A DNA stretch of 64,000 nt from Leptofilum sp965223525 (GTDB taxonomy: Bacteria; Chloroflexota; Anaerolineae; Promineifilales; Promineifilaceae). The notes under the pieces are model-generated. The model did not search any database. It was not told the origin of the DNA and worked only from the letters and a program-made list of their open reading frames with translations. The translations under genes and the position numbers were made by a program. Location of the stretch: assembly GCF_965223525.1 (NCBI RefSeq), contig NZ_CBDCWX010000005.1, positions 2,604,001 through 2,668,000 of the forward strand. The letters run 5' to 3'. Shown here in pieces: positions 8,457-17,385 of the stretch (positions within the stretch are counted from its first letter, which is position 1; every line of letters starts with the position of its first letter).

Positions 8457-9089
8457 ATGAAAAAATCTATCCCAATCCACATTGCTGATGAGAGTACACG
8501 AGTTGAACGTAGCGATGCTGTTGCCAATCGCCAGCGCATTTTGGCAGTTGCCAAAGAACTGTTTGCTGCTCAAGGGCCAACGGCCGTAAATATGAGCGAT
8601 ATTGTACAGGCAGCTAACATCGGGCGCGGCACACTGTATCGTCATTTCCCCAACAAGGGGGAGCTGTGTTTGGCGTTAATAGATGAGCAAATTGCCGATT
8701 TTCAGAATGAGGCGCTGGGCCTGCTACGACAAATGACGGCTGATGAGCAAACGGCCGTTGCTAAACTTATCGCTTTCCTTGATGCCTTGGTCACATTTAC
8801 CGAAGCCCATACGCCGCTGCTGCGCGAGGCACAGCGACAGGGCGTTCACTATTTTGATAACAAGGTGACACCCCAATATTGGCAGCACGCGACGGTTACT
8901 GGTTTATTGCAAACGGCCGTTGCACAAGGTGAGCTTTCTCCCAATATCAATACAATCTATCTGGCTGACCTGCTATTGGCGGCACTCAATGCTCAGTTAT
9001 TTCACTTCCAGCGTGAAGAACGCGGCCTGACGCCAGAAGAAATTAGTGCCAATATCCGCCAGCTTGTCTTACAGTTACGGCTAGGTTAA
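8457..9089 (+). CDS. TetR-family transcriptional regulator
   Basis: A 210-residue regulator. The N-terminal helix-turn-helix spans about residues 22-68: ANRQRILAVAKELFAAQG, then MSDIVQAANIGRGTLYRHF, the recognition helix with the usual TLYRHFPNKGEL ending. The C-terminal ligand-binding half is poorly conserved, as is normal. The ribosome site before the ATG is weak. It probably represses itself and the divergent LLM oxidoreductase through the dyad at 8374-8418. Its 3' end overlaps the convergent aminotransferase gene by nine bases. Confidence 0.9.
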   Translation: MKKSIPIHIADESTRVERSDAVANRQRILAVAKELFAAQGPTAVNMSDIVQAANIGRGTLYRHFPNKGELCLALIDEQIADFQNEALGLLRQMTADEQTAVAKLIAFLDALVTFTEAHTPLLREAQRQGVHYFDNKVTPQYWQHATVTGLLQTAVAQGELSPNINTIYLADLLLAALNAQLFHFQREERGLTPEEISANIRQLVLQLRLG

Positions 9090-10247
9090 GTGATTGATGA
9101 GGCGTTCGCCAGCTTGCTCTAGGGTGGTGAGCTTTTTGGGGAAGGCAAAGCGGATGGTGGAACGGCCGTATCCTGCCAGCGAGTAAAAACTATCCCCCGG
9201 CACCACCGCCACACCCACGCCTGAGGCCATGAAGGTAGCAAACTCGGTTGGCGGCAGGCTGGCCTGGGGGATGGGGAGCTGGCTGTAATCTGCCATAATG
9301 TAGTACGCTCCCTGTGGCGTGCTGGCTTGGAAGCCCGCCTGCGCCAGAATCTCCATCATCAGGGCGCGGCGTTGGTGGTAGTCGCGGGTCATTTGCTCGA
9401 AGAAGCTATCTGGCATGGAGAGCGCGCCGACAGCTGCGGCTTGCAGTGGCGTGGCGGCGCAAATGGTGGTGAAGTCGTGCAGGGTGCGGATGCCTTGGGC
9501 AAACTGCTCTGGGGCGATGACGTAGCCTAGCCGCCAACCAGTCATGGCAAATGTTTTGCCCAGCCCACCAATGGTGATGGTGCGATCTTTGAGGGGGGCT
9601 AAACTGCCGGGGGATTGGTGAATACGGCCGTCGTACAAAATCCGGTCGTAAATCTCATCTGTAATCAAAACCAGTTCATTTTCCAGAACCACCTCAATTA
9701 CCCCCGCGATTTCTTCATTGTCGAAGACGCGGCCAGTAGGATTGTGCGGCGTGTTCAGCAGCATCGCCTTTGTTTTGGGCGTGATGGCTGCGCGTAATTT
9801 GGTCGCGTCCAAACGGTAGTCTGGCGCTTCCAGCGCCACGGGAACGGGTATTGCGTTAGCAATGTAGGCCGACGGCCGAAAATTGTCGTGGGCGGGTTCC
9901 AAAATGAGTAGCTCGTCGCCAGGGTTGAGGATGGATTGTACGGCCGTAATAATTCCCTCGCTCACCCCACAGGTGACGGTGACGTGCTTGTCGGGATGCA
10001 CGTCCCAGCCGAGGCGTTGGCTGTATAGTTCTGCCAATTTTTCGCGCAGCGGCGGGTAGCCCCAGGTGATGGCGTACTGGTTGAGCCCGTTTTGGATGGC
10101 CTGAACGGCCACTTCCTTCACAGGTTCAGGGGTATCAAAATCGGGAAAGCCCTGGCTGAGGTTGATAGCGTTGTGCTGAAGTGCCAGCCGGGTCATGTCG
10201 CGGATGACGGATTCTTGAAATAGCTGAAGGCGTTGGGAAGTTTGCAT
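9081..10247 (-). CDS. Class I/II PLP-dependent aminotransferase
   Basis: A 388-residue fold-type I aminotransferase. INLSQGFPDFDTPE near the N-terminus, LNTPHNPTG in the middle, the PLP-contacting ITDEIYDRI, and GGLGKTFAMTGWRLGY with the Schiff-base Lys (about residue 232) are all present. The family includes methionine, kynurenine and aspartate aminotransferases; the SQGFPDF motif is closest to the methionine/kynurenine branch. Convergent with the TetR gene and sharing its last nine bases. Confidence 0.85.
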   Translation of the reverse strand: MQTSQRLQLFQESVIRDMTRLALQHNAINLSQGFPDFDTPEPVKEVAVQAIQNGLNQYAITWGYPPLREKLAELYSQRLGWDVHPDKHVTVTCGVSEGIITAVQSILNPGDELLILEPAHDNFRPSAYIANAIPVPVALEAPDYRLDATKLRAAITPKTKAMLLNTPHNPTGRVFDNEEIAGVIEVVLENELVLITDEIYDRILYDGRIHQSPGSLAPLKDRTITIGGLGKTFAMTGWRLGYVIAPEQFAQGIRTLHDFTTICAATPLQAAAVGALSMPDSFFEQMTRDYHQRRALMMEILAQAGFQASTPQGAYYIMADYSQLPIPQASLPPTEFATFMASGVGVAVVPGDSFYSLAGYGRSTIRFAFPKKLTTLEQAGERLINHLT

Positions 10248-10311
10248 AGGGCGAGTATACTTTTGGGCGAAACGGCCGTCAACGGAATGAGATTGAAGGC
10301 TTCAACAGATT

Positions 10312-10330
10312 TTCTCTGTGTTCTCTGTAG
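10312..10330. repeat. CTCTGTG-type dispersed repeat
   Basis: TTCTCTGTGTTCTCTGTAG lies in the leader of the HIT-like gene. It is one copy of a CACAGAGAACACAGAG family seen again near 32.9, 35.5, 44.8 and 45.8 kb. Such words recur between genes in several phyla; no function is known to me. Confidence 0.55.
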
Positions 10331-10355
10331 TGAAACTATTTTCGAAGGAGTAAAA

Positions 10356-10697
10356 ATGTCTGATAATGATTGTTTGTTTTGTGCTATTGTGAATGGTGAA
10401 GAACCTGCCAAGCTAATTGCCAAAGATGGTGAGGCAAAGATGGCGCTGATTGAGAGTTTGCATCCGGAAGGTGCCATTCATTGGCTAGCCATCCCTTTTG
10501 AGCATGTAGACCGGATCGAAACGCTGGCGCGGGAGAATGTTGAGCGGTTTCAGGCGTTGTTAACGTTTGCGCTGGATGCTACCAAGCAACAAGCGGCTGA
10601 AAATCCCGAATTGAACAAAGGTTTCACCGTGAAAATGCACGTTGGTCCGTTCGAGACAGTGCATCATGCCAAGCTGCATATTTTATCTGTTGAATAA
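10356..10697 (+). CDS. HIT-like protein lacking the catalytic histidine
   Basis: A 113-residue small HIT-domain protein. CLFCAIVNGEEPAKLI and GAIHWLAIPFEHVDRI are typical of HINT-type nucleotide hydrolases. The active-site motif should read H-x-H-x-H; here it is H-A-K-L-H in VHHAKLHILSVE, so the middle His, which is the nucleophile, is Lys. The protein also ends four residues later, shorter than usual. AAGGAG sits six bases before the chosen ATG; an in-frame start farther upstream has no ribosome site. It is probably not an active HIT hydrolase, but could still bind nucleotides. Confidence 0.75.
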   Translation: MSDNDCLFCAIVNGEEPAKLIAKDGEAKMALIESLHPEGAIHWLAIPFEHVDRIETLARENVERFQALLTFALDATKQQAAENPELNKGFTVKMHVGPFETVHHAKLHILSVE

Positions 10698-10768
10698 ACA
10701 GCGGTTGCCAAATGGGACCAAACTTACTACCCTAGAGAATAATTCTGAAAAGGAACATTCTCCTCATC

Positions 10769-11554
10769 ATGCAAACCATCATACAATTTAGCAAAATCAT
10801 TGATTACCAAACTTGGCTGGTGACGGGGCTGGCAATGGCGGTGGTTTTTGTGTGCCGCCAAATTGATTTTTTGGTTGATTTGCCCACTACCCTCATCGGT
10901 ATTGCGGTCGTGTTTCCGCTGGTGTTTTCTATTAACAGTGCCTATAGGCGGCGGGAGGATGCGTTGCAGGCGTTTGCCAGCCTAAAGGCACACGGCGTGG
11001 CGCTGCTGTTTGCTCATCGGGAATGGCCTACTGAGGCGGATGGGCACGGTGAGCGGGCGTCTGATTTGCTGCATCGGTTGTTAACAGCCGTTTCCCACCA
11101 CTTCGCCCGCAACGGCCAGGAACATCGCCATACCAAGCAGCAAATCTACGCCATTTTTTCTGACTATTCCCGCTCGCATGAAGCGTTGCGCGACGTGGGT
11201 GTCCCTGCCAACGAGGTTTCCCGCGCCAACCAATATTTACGGCAGCTCATCATTGATTTTGAGAAGATGAACAACATTGCCCGCTACCGTACGCCGTTGG
11301 CGCTGCGAGCGTACAGTCGCCTCTTTTTGAATCTGTTTCCGCTGCTGTTTGGACCCTACTTTGCCCAAATTGCTTACCCGGATCATCCATTGGCTGGGTA
11401 CGTGGTGGCGGTGCTGTACAGCTTAGTGCTAGTGAGCCTGGACAACATTCAGGATGGTTTGGAAAATCCATTTGATGGCATGGGTGCAGATGATTTGCGC
11501 TTGGATGTAGCGGATGAATATCGCAAATTAGCTTTTTCAGAGGGCGATGGGTAG
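10769..11554 (+). CDS. Bestrophin-like (UPF0187) membrane protein
   Basis: A 261-residue protein with two N-terminal hydrophobic helices (about residues 14-32 and 38-56), the family block YRRREDALQAFASLKA, a long helical middle, and a C-terminal hydrophobic pair near 178-222. SLDNIQDGLENPFDGMGADDL matches the ENPF-x-DDL signature of bestrophin-like channels, which pass chloride or other ions. An intrinsic terminator follows. It stands apart from its neighbours in function. Confidence 0.65.
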   Translation: MQTIIQFSKIIDYQTWLVTGLAMAVVFVCRQIDFLVDLPTTLIGIAVVFPLVFSINSAYRRREDALQAFASLKAHGVALLFAHREWPTEADGHGERASDLLHRLLTAVSHHFARNGQEHRHTKQQIYAIFSDYSRSHEALRDVGVPANEVSRANQYLRQLIIDFEKMNNIARYRTPLALRAYSRLFLNLFPLLFGPYFAQIAYPDHPLAGYVVAVLYSLVLVSLDNIQDGLENPFDGMGADDLRLDVADEYRKLAFSEGDG

Positions 11555-11609
11555 CTGCATCGAATAATCTACTGGATACATGCCGCTGAGAAGGCACAAG
11601 TGTGAATTT

Positions 11610-11641
11610 GCCCCCAACCTTTTTCGGGTTTGGGGCTTTTT
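11610..11641 (+). terminator. Intrinsic terminator of the bestrophin-like gene
   Basis: GCCCCCAACC (11610-11619) pairs, with small bulges, with GGTTTGGGGC ending at 11636, followed by TTTTT. It faces the convergent surface-protein gene that ends at 11643. Confidence 0.75.
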
Positions 11642-11642
11642 G

Positions 11643-13766
11643 TTATGGCTTGATGATAAATGGCAGGTAGATAAACACCTCGTCGTTATTGGTGTTGGTG
11701 GGTGTTGCCGTGGGCGTATTGGTTGGTGTGGCTGTAGGCGTACTAGACGGTGTGGATGTGTTGGTAGGTGTTGCGGTGGGCGTGTTGGTTGGGGTATCTG
11801 TGTTGGTTGGCGCGGGCGTATTTGTCGGTGTTGATGTGTTAGTGGGTGTCGCTGTGGGCGTGGGCGTATTTGTGGCGGTAGCTGTGTTGGTGGGCGTGGG
11901 GGTTGGTGTGGCCGGTGCCATCGCCCCAAATTCAAATGCGCCCATGTCGCAAATGGCAAATGTGTCGCTGTTGCCGTCAACGGGGCGGGGAAAGCCGCGC
12001 TGGTCGGTGCTGGCACAGGTGGCGTCATCACCAGCATCTATCGCTGGGCTGCCGCTGCCGAGGGCGTGGTTGAGCGTACTGCCGTCGTTGAGCGCCAATG
12101 CCGCTAACAGCGGATCGCCGCTTACGTTGCCTGTGATGCTGCCGCTGACCGTGCAGCCTGTACCGTCCTGGATGAGATTGTAGCCGCTGAAAACGATGGT
12201 TCCGGCACAATCTGGCCCAGTGGGGGCGTTGTTGCCCGCCACAATGCTGTTGCCGATGTTGAGCGTGCCGCCATTTTCATTGAGACCGCCGCCGCCGGTT
12301 ACGGCCGTATTCCCAAAAACAGTCACATTATTTAGCGTGGCTGTTCCCTGATTTTGCAAACCACCCCCTTCGTCGGCAAAGTTGTCGCTGAGGGTGACGT
12401 TGGTGAGCGCAAGCGTGCCGGTGTTCAGAATGGCACCGCCCGTCTGGGTAATGCTCGTGCTGTTAGTGTAGAGGACGCTGCTGCTGATGCTGTTTTGGCT
12501 GGTTGCGCCAGTGGCAATCGCGCCACCGCCCAGCAGGCTGTAATTGCCAGTGAGAGTGCCGTTGGTGACGGTGATAAAGCCCTGATCGTTGTAAATGGCA
12601 CCGCCCCAGTTGCCTGCGTTGTTGCCACTGATGGTGCCGCCGTTCATAGTAAAGCTGCCCTGTCGTACCTCCATTGCGCCGCCGAAGTTGACGGCCGTAT
12701 TGTCACGAATCTCTCCGCCATTTTGCACAACCTGCCCCTGAAAAATGTACATCGCCCCGCCGCCAAAGATGCTAGCTACAGAGCGATTGGCCGTAATGCT
12801 GCCGTCATTGATGGTAAGCAACGCCCCTGAATTCGCAACGTAAAAGCCACCGCCATAACTGGCTTCGTTGTCGGTGACAGTGCCGCCTGTCATGGTAAAC
12901 GTGCCTGCGCTAATCAATGCGCCCGCGCCGCGAAAGGCGGTATTGCCGCTGATAAGGCCGCTGTTCATGATGACAGACCCACTACTGTTCCAGATGCCGC
13001 CGCCGGGGAAGCTGTTGGGGCCAGGAGCTTGCCCTTCGTTGCTCAAAATTTGACCATTGTTAATGTTTAGGCTGGCGGTTGTCTGGTTCAAAGCGATGCC
13101 GCCACCGCGCATGGCCATGTTGTAAGCTACCGTGCTGTCTGTAAGGTTGACCGTGCCTTGATTGGCGTAAATACCCCCACCAGAGGAGTTGGTGTTGATG
13201 TTGGCCGTATTGCTCAACACCTGGCTGCCGTTCAAAATGTTCAGCGTGCCGCCAGACAAAAAGATGCCGCCGCCGTTGCCCACTGTCACGTTGTCGCGCA
13301 GAATTGCGTCGTCTAGCGTGACGCTGCTGAACCCATTGGCCAAAATGCCGCCGCCGTTGCCGCTAGCAGGTGCGCCATTTTGCAACGTTAAGTTGCTAAA
13401 GGTCACGATGCCAGAGCTGATGTTGAAGAGACGAATTGCGCTGTTGCCGTCAATAATGGTGCTAGTTGCGTCAGCCCCTTGCCCGGTGATAGTGATTGTT
13501 TTGGCCACGCTGATCTCACCAAGAGACAGGACATAATTGCCTGCTGGTAAGAAAATAGTATCGAAGGGTGCTGAGAGTTGCACAGCATCGCGCAGTGAGC
13601 AGGTGCCATCTTCACAGTCACCGTCGGTGGCATCGGTGAAGGTGTTAACATTCCAATCGGCAGCGTGAACAACGGCCGTGCGGCGCAGCAACCCAAACAG
13701 CAAGGGCAAGATGATGAGCGTTTGGCACACAGCAAAAAGGATGGCGAACTTTTTTCGTCTAATCAT
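11643..13766 (-). CDS. Secreted CSLREA/beta-helix surface protein 1
   Basis: A 707-residue exported protein. The start was placed at MIRRKK, 17 codons into the open frame, so that the signal peptide (basic start, then a leucine-rich core ending at AVVHAA) is at the N-terminus. NVNTFTDATDGDC and CSLRDAV form the CSLREA-type domain. About residues 90-600 are short glycine- and asparagine-rich repeats (GGGI, NNGG, SGGT types) of a right-handed beta-helix. Then come a choice-of-anchor-like block (SPAIDAGDDATC, DMGAFEFG), a TPTPTN low-complexity stalk, and the C-terminus FIYLPFIIKP. Paralogue of the neighbouring 13914-17108 gene. Likely cell-surface or adhesive; no enzyme motif is visible. Confidence 0.8.
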   Translation of the reverse strand: MIRRKKFAILFAVCQTLIILPLLFGLLRRTAVVHAADWNVNTFTDATDGDCEDGTCSLRDAVQLSAPFDTIFLPAGNYVLSLGEISVAKTITITGQGADATSTIIDGNSAIRLFNISSGIVTFSNLTLQNGAPASGNGGGILANGFSSVTLDDAILRDNVTVGNGGGIFLSGGTLNILNGSQVLSNTANINTNSSGGGIYANQGTVNLTDSTVAYNMAMRGGGIALNQTTASLNINNGQILSNEGQAPGPNSFPGGGIWNSSGSVIMNSGLISGNTAFRGAGALISAGTFTMTGGTVTDNEASYGGGFYVANSGALLTINDGSITANRSVASIFGGGAMYIFQGQVVQNGGEIRDNTAVNFGGAMEVRQGSFTMNGGTISGNNAGNWGGAIYNDQGFITVTNGTLTGNYSLLGGGAIATGATSQNSISSSVLYTNSTSITQTGGAILNTGTLALTNVTLSDNFADEGGGLQNQGTATLNNVTVFGNTAVTGGGGLNENGGTLNIGNSIVAGNNAPTGPDCAGTIVFSGYNLIQDGTGCTVSGSITGNVSGDPLLAALALNDGSTLNHALGSGSPAIDAGDDATCASTDQRGFPRPVDGNSDTFAICDMGAFEFGAMAPATPTPTPTNTATATNTPTPTATPTNTSTPTNTPAPTNTDTPTNTPTATPTNTSTPSSTPTATPTNTPTATPTNTNNDEVFIYLPFIIKP
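11686..11915. repeat. Low-complexity tandem repeat encoding a TPTPTN stalk
   Basis: Imperfect 12- to 24-base units built from GTTGGTGTGGC and GTGGGCGTATTG words run through the 3' part of the surface-protein gene. They encode Thr-Pro-Thr-Asn/Ala repeats on the minus strand, a spacer between the beta-helix and the C-terminal tail. Such repeats are prone to slippage and length variation. Confidence 0.75.
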
Positions 13767-13862
13767 GTAGTGTGTTCCTGAAAAGGTGAAGTGTTGCAGC
13801 CTGGGCAGATGTGCCAAAGTTAGCAGGTTCAGGTTACAAGATTTGTTACGGGTTCGGGCGGG

Positions 13863-13900
13863 GAGGAAAAACGCCCGCAGGCTTGAATCTGCCTGCGGGC
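13863..13900 (-). terminator. Intrinsic terminator of surface protein 2
   Basis: GCCCGCAGGC (13873-13882) and GCCTGCGGGC (13891-13900) form a perfect 10-bp stem with an 8-base loop. Read on the minus strand it is followed by GTTTTT. It lies just past the stop of the 13914-17108 gene and separates the two paralogues, so each is probably transcribed on its own. Confidence 0.85.
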
Positions 13901-13913
13901 ATTACGATTTGTT

Positions 13914-16900
13914 TTATGGTTTTACAACAATAGGCAGGTACAAAAGGTAGCCATCGTCGTTGCTGATGGTGCCTGTGGCCTGGCTGTTGCCCAGGCTCGC
14001 GTTGCTGCTGCCGGTCAGGTTGATGTAGAAGATTTCGGAGGCTTCTGAATCCTCGTCCCCATTGACAATGACGCTGATGGTTTGGCTAAGAGAGCCGCCA
14101 GGGCTGAAGGTGAGCGTATCGGCAACGGCCGTATAATCTTCACCCGCCGTCGCAGAGCCATCGCTGCTGCTGTAATCAATGGTAATCACTTTCTCGCTAG
14201 CACCAGAGAGCGTCACGGTAAACTCCGCCACGACTGTGCCGCTGTCCCCTTCGGTGACGGTAGCGTTGCCGATGGTAGCAGTGGGCAGTGGGTCGTCGTC
14301 GGTGATGGTGCCAACGGCCGTACCGTCATCAATAGTTGCTTCACTGGGCATACTTAGCGTGACGTTGAACGTTTCATTGATCTCATCCACAGTATCGCCA
14401 TTGACGGTGATGCTGATTGTGTCGCTGGCCAAACCGGGGGTGATGGTGAGCGTGTCGGTTGCCGAGATGAAGTCTGAGCCAGCAGTGGCGCTGTCTGCAG
14501 CCGTTTGGTAATCCACGGTGATGGTTTTGCCGCTGGCGGCAGTGAGGTTGACCACAAAGTTAGCGATAGTGGTACCGCTATCACCTTCAGTGACGCTCAC
14601 ATCTTGGATAGAAAGTTCAGGCGGCAGATCGTCATCGGTGATGGTGGCTTCGGCACTGGTATCCGTCAGGGTGACGTTGCTTTCGTTGCTTAATTCTACG
14701 GTGAACGTTTCATCAAATTCGTCGGTAGTGTCACCGTTGACCGTGATAGAGACGGTTTCTTCATCGTCGCCGGGAGTGAAGGTGAGCGTGCCGCTATCTG
14801 CCACGTAATCTGCGCCAGCAACGGCCGTTCCGTCCATCGTGGCCCAATCTACCATAATGGTTTTGGCACTGATGGCGGAGAGCGTGGCGGTGAAAACGGC
14901 CGTCACTGTGCCACTATCCCCTTCTGTAACCGTAACGTCGTCCATCGTCAGCGTTGGCGGGTCGTCATTATCCAGGATGGTGCCGGTCGCCGTATCATCC
15001 CCCAACTGGCTCGCGCCAGAAGGATTGCTCAAGGTGACGGTCAACGTTTCGTCAAACTCGTCTATGGTGTCCCCCAGAATGGCGACATTGACGGTTTGGG
15101 TCATCGCGCTAGCGGCAAACGTTAGGGTATCGGAGATTGCGGTGTAGTCTGACCCTGCCAGAGCCGTGCCGTCGGCCGTTTCATAATCTACCGTGTAGGT
15201 AGTGCTAGTCATAAACGAGCGGCTGACGATGAAGCTCATCTGGCTGCTGCCCGCATCGCCTTCCGTGAGGCTGGCGTCGCTGATGAAGAAGCCAATGCCA
15301 TCTTCGTAAGCACCACTGTCGCACACGCCGCCCACTGGCCGCAGGTTGCCGCGCTGATCGGTAGCGGGGCAAGTGACGTCGTTGCCGCCGTCAATGGCGG
15401 GGCTGCCAACGCTTAGCCCGTAGTTGAACGTTTCGCCGCCGTTGAGCGCTAGCGGCTGCAGCAGCGGATTGCTGGTGCTGTCGTTGCCGCCGCTTAGACC
15501 GCAACTAGCGGTGGCAAAATTGTAGTCGGCGGAGGTAATGGTGCCGCTGCAATCGGCTCCAGACGGGGCAGCGTTGCCAAAGATGATGCTGCTGCCCACG
15601 GTGAGCGTGCCGCCACTGTTGCTCAAACCGCCACCATTGTTAGTGGCTGTGTTTTCAGAGAGGGTAACGTTGGTGAGGACGGCCGTACCAGCGTTGCTAA
15701 TGCCAGCACCACTACCAGCCCCGTTGCCGCTCATGGTAACGTTGGTCATGGTGAGTGTGCCTGCATTGCTGATGCCGCCACCCAACGTTGCGCCAACGGT
15801 GGTGTTGGTAAGAATGGCACTGTTGGAAATGGTGGCATGGCCGTTCATGTCGAGTGCGATGCCGCCGCCGCCAGTGGTGCTGTCGTTTGTATGAATAGTG
15901 CCGCCGCTGATGGTTACAGTTCCTTCGCCAGCGTAGATGCCGCCGCCCATATTGCCTGCACTATTGCTGAAGATGGCTCCACCGTTTTGAACGAAACGGC
16001 CTGCTGCATCCCCAATTTCCATACCGCCGCCGTCGTTTACGGCCGTGTTGAGCGAGATGTTACCGTCATTCAGGGTAGTTAATCCCTGGAAAATGTAGAG
16101 ACCGCCGCCACCAAAAATATTGGCGATAGAGCGGTTTTCGGTGATGTCGCCGCCGTTGATGGTGAGCGTGCCTTGTGTATTGAAGACGTAAACACCACCG
16201 CCGTAATTGGCTTCGTTATCAATAATTTGGCCACCATTTAACACAGCAGAGCCACCTGCCACACCGCCGGAGACAAGAATACCGCCACCTCGGAAGGCCT
16301 GGTTGTTGCGAATTTCGCCGCCGTCTATGGTGGCAGATCCCTGAGCTACATGAATGCCCCCACCGGGGAATCCGCTGGTTGTATTGGCGGTGTTATCGTT
16401 AATTTGGCCGCTGTTCATTTGCAGGGTGGCGTTGGCCAGGTTGAGAGAGATACCGCCACCGCTGGCAACGGCCGTATTCGTAAGCACCTGCGAATTATCA
16501 AAGGTAATGCTGCCGTTGTTTGAATAAATACCCCCGCCGCTATTGCCCGCCGTGTTGCTTAAAATTTGGGTGCCGGTCAGCGTGAGCGAACCGCTGGCGA
16601 TGGCGATACCGCCACCGTTGGTGCTGGCCATGTTGCCCGTAATGACAACGCTGTCGAAGGCAAGGCTGGCCGCGCCTGTCGCGTTAACGCCGCCGCCACT
16701 GCTGGCAGAATTACCACCCTGAATGGTTAAATCATTGAAGCTGACGGTTCCAGCGGTGACGTTGAAAACGCGGCTGTTGCCTTGCGCGTCTATGAAGGTG
16801 TCGGTGGCACTGTTGCCGTTGAAGGTTATGTTTTCAGAAACTGTTAGCGTGCCATTTGTATCCGAGAGGGTGTAGGTGCCAGCCGGAATGTTGATCACGT

Positions 16901-17108
16901 CGTCTTCGCTGTTGCTGCTAGCCACGGCAATTGCATCTCGTAGTGAACAAGTTCCTACGCAGCTACCATCATTTTCATCGTGAAAAATGTTGACATTGAA
17001 GACGGCCGCATGAGCAACATCAGTTTGTTGGAACGTTGAGAGCAATACAGGGACAAGAAAAAGCGCCAGCAAAAAGGCTGGGAGGATAGAAAGGATTCGT
17101 TTGTTCAT
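13914..17108 (-). CDS. Secreted CSLREA/beta-helix protein with four Calx-beta domains
   Basis: A 1064-residue exported protein. The signal peptide ends near DVAHAA; FNVNIFHDEND and CSLRDAI follow as in its paralogue. A long right-handed beta-helix with Gly/Asn-rich rungs fills about residues 70-590. SPAIDGGNDVTCPATDQRG closes the helix. Four tandem Calx-beta domains follow (about 600-1050), each opening with a VTEGDSGT-type motif and closing with TITDDD or TISNDD, which bind calcium in known members. The chain ends LLYLPIVVKP, the same kind of tail as the neighbouring protein. Very likely surface-displayed; role in adhesion is inference. Confidence 0.8.
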   Translation of the reverse strand: MNKRILSILPAFLLALFLVPVLLSTFQQTDVAHAAVFNVNIFHDENDGSCVGTCSLRDAIAVASSNSEDDVINIPAGTYTLSDTNGTLTVSENITFNGNSATDTFIDAQGNSRVFNVTAGTVSFNDLTIQGGNSASSGGGVNATGAASLAFDSVVITGNMASTNGGGIAIASGSLTLTGTQILSNTAGNSGGGIYSNNGSITFDNSQVLTNTAVASGGGISLNLANATLQMNSGQINDNTANTTSGFPGGGIHVAQGSATIDGGEIRNNQAFRGGGILVSGGVAGGSAVLNGGQIIDNEANYGGGVYVFNTQGTLTINGGDITENRSIANIFGGGGLYIFQGLTTLNDGNISLNTAVNDGGGMEIGDAAGRFVQNGGAIFSNSAGNMGGGIYAGEGTVTISGGTIHTNDSTTGGGGIALDMNGHATISNSAILTNTTVGATLGGGISNAGTLTMTNVTMSGNGAGSGAGISNAGTAVLTNVTLSENTATNNGGGLSNSGGTLTVGSSIIFGNAAPSGADCSGTITSADYNFATASCGLSGGNDSTSNPLLQPLALNGGETFNYGLSVGSPAIDGGNDVTCPATDQRGNLRPVGGVCDSGAYEDGIGFFISDASLTEGDAGSSQMSFIVSRSFMTSTTYTVDYETADGTALAGSDYTAISDTLTFAASAMTQTVNVAILGDTIDEFDETLTVTLSNPSGASQLGDDTATGTILDNDDPPTLTMDDVTVTEGDSGTVTAVFTATLSAISAKTIMVDWATMDGTAVAGADYVADSGTLTFTPGDDEETVSITVNGDTTDEFDETFTVELSNESNVTLTDTSAEATITDDDLPPELSIQDVSVTEGDSGTTIANFVVNLTAASGKTITVDYQTAADSATAGSDFISATDTLTITPGLASDTISITVNGDTVDEINETFNVTLSMPSEATIDDGTAVGTITDDDPLPTATIGNATVTEGDSGTVVAEFTVTLSGASEKVITIDYSSSDGSATAGEDYTAVADTLTFSPGGSLSQTISVIVNGDEDSEASEIFYINLTGSSNASLGNSQATGTISNDDGYLLYLPIVVKP

Positions 17109-17165
17109 TTAATCTCCAATACAGCTACAGTTTTTTTACAGATACTGGCAAAAATATAAGCGTTC

Positions 17166-17231
17166 AGGTGACAGTCACTTTCTTCCAGAGGTGATGGCAA
17201 AATCCAAACTGTGTTTAAGTAACTGTCACCT
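17166..17231. repeat. GTGACAGT inverted repeat in a 277-base intergenic region
   Basis: AGGTGACAGT (17166-17175) and ACTGTCACCT (17222-17231) are inverse copies 46 bases apart, extended by GTTCAG and CTGAAC outside. It is one of four GTGACAGTCAC-type elements in the window. The rest of the gap (17109-17385) holds the divergent promoters of surface protein 2 and the ATP-grasp gene, which I cannot place firmly. Confidence 0.6.
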
Positions 17232-17385
17232 CTGGGACTGAACAGTTACAAAATATTTATGATTTCATTATGTGCTGTTTGAGAAGGTTAGCAAAATTGC
17301 ATTACAAAAATGGTTAAGAAAGGCTGCCAATTCAGTTTCTTTTTCTGCGGATAGCCTGGGACGGTTTTTTGGCTACAATGGCGTC

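Noticed and set aside
11686..11915. CRISPR-like array of short repeats
   Set aside because: Units are contiguous and imperfect, in frame with a Thr/Pro stalk, with no spacers and no cas genes.
11580..12037. Plus- and minus-strand frames of V-G or T-P repeats
   Set aside because: They are alternate readings of the low-complexity stalk repeat in the surface-protein gene.
14082..16082. Long open frames opposite the beta-helix and Calx-beta coding strand
   Set aside because: They mirror the repetitive Gly/Thr/Val codons of the real gene and show no start site or conserved motif.
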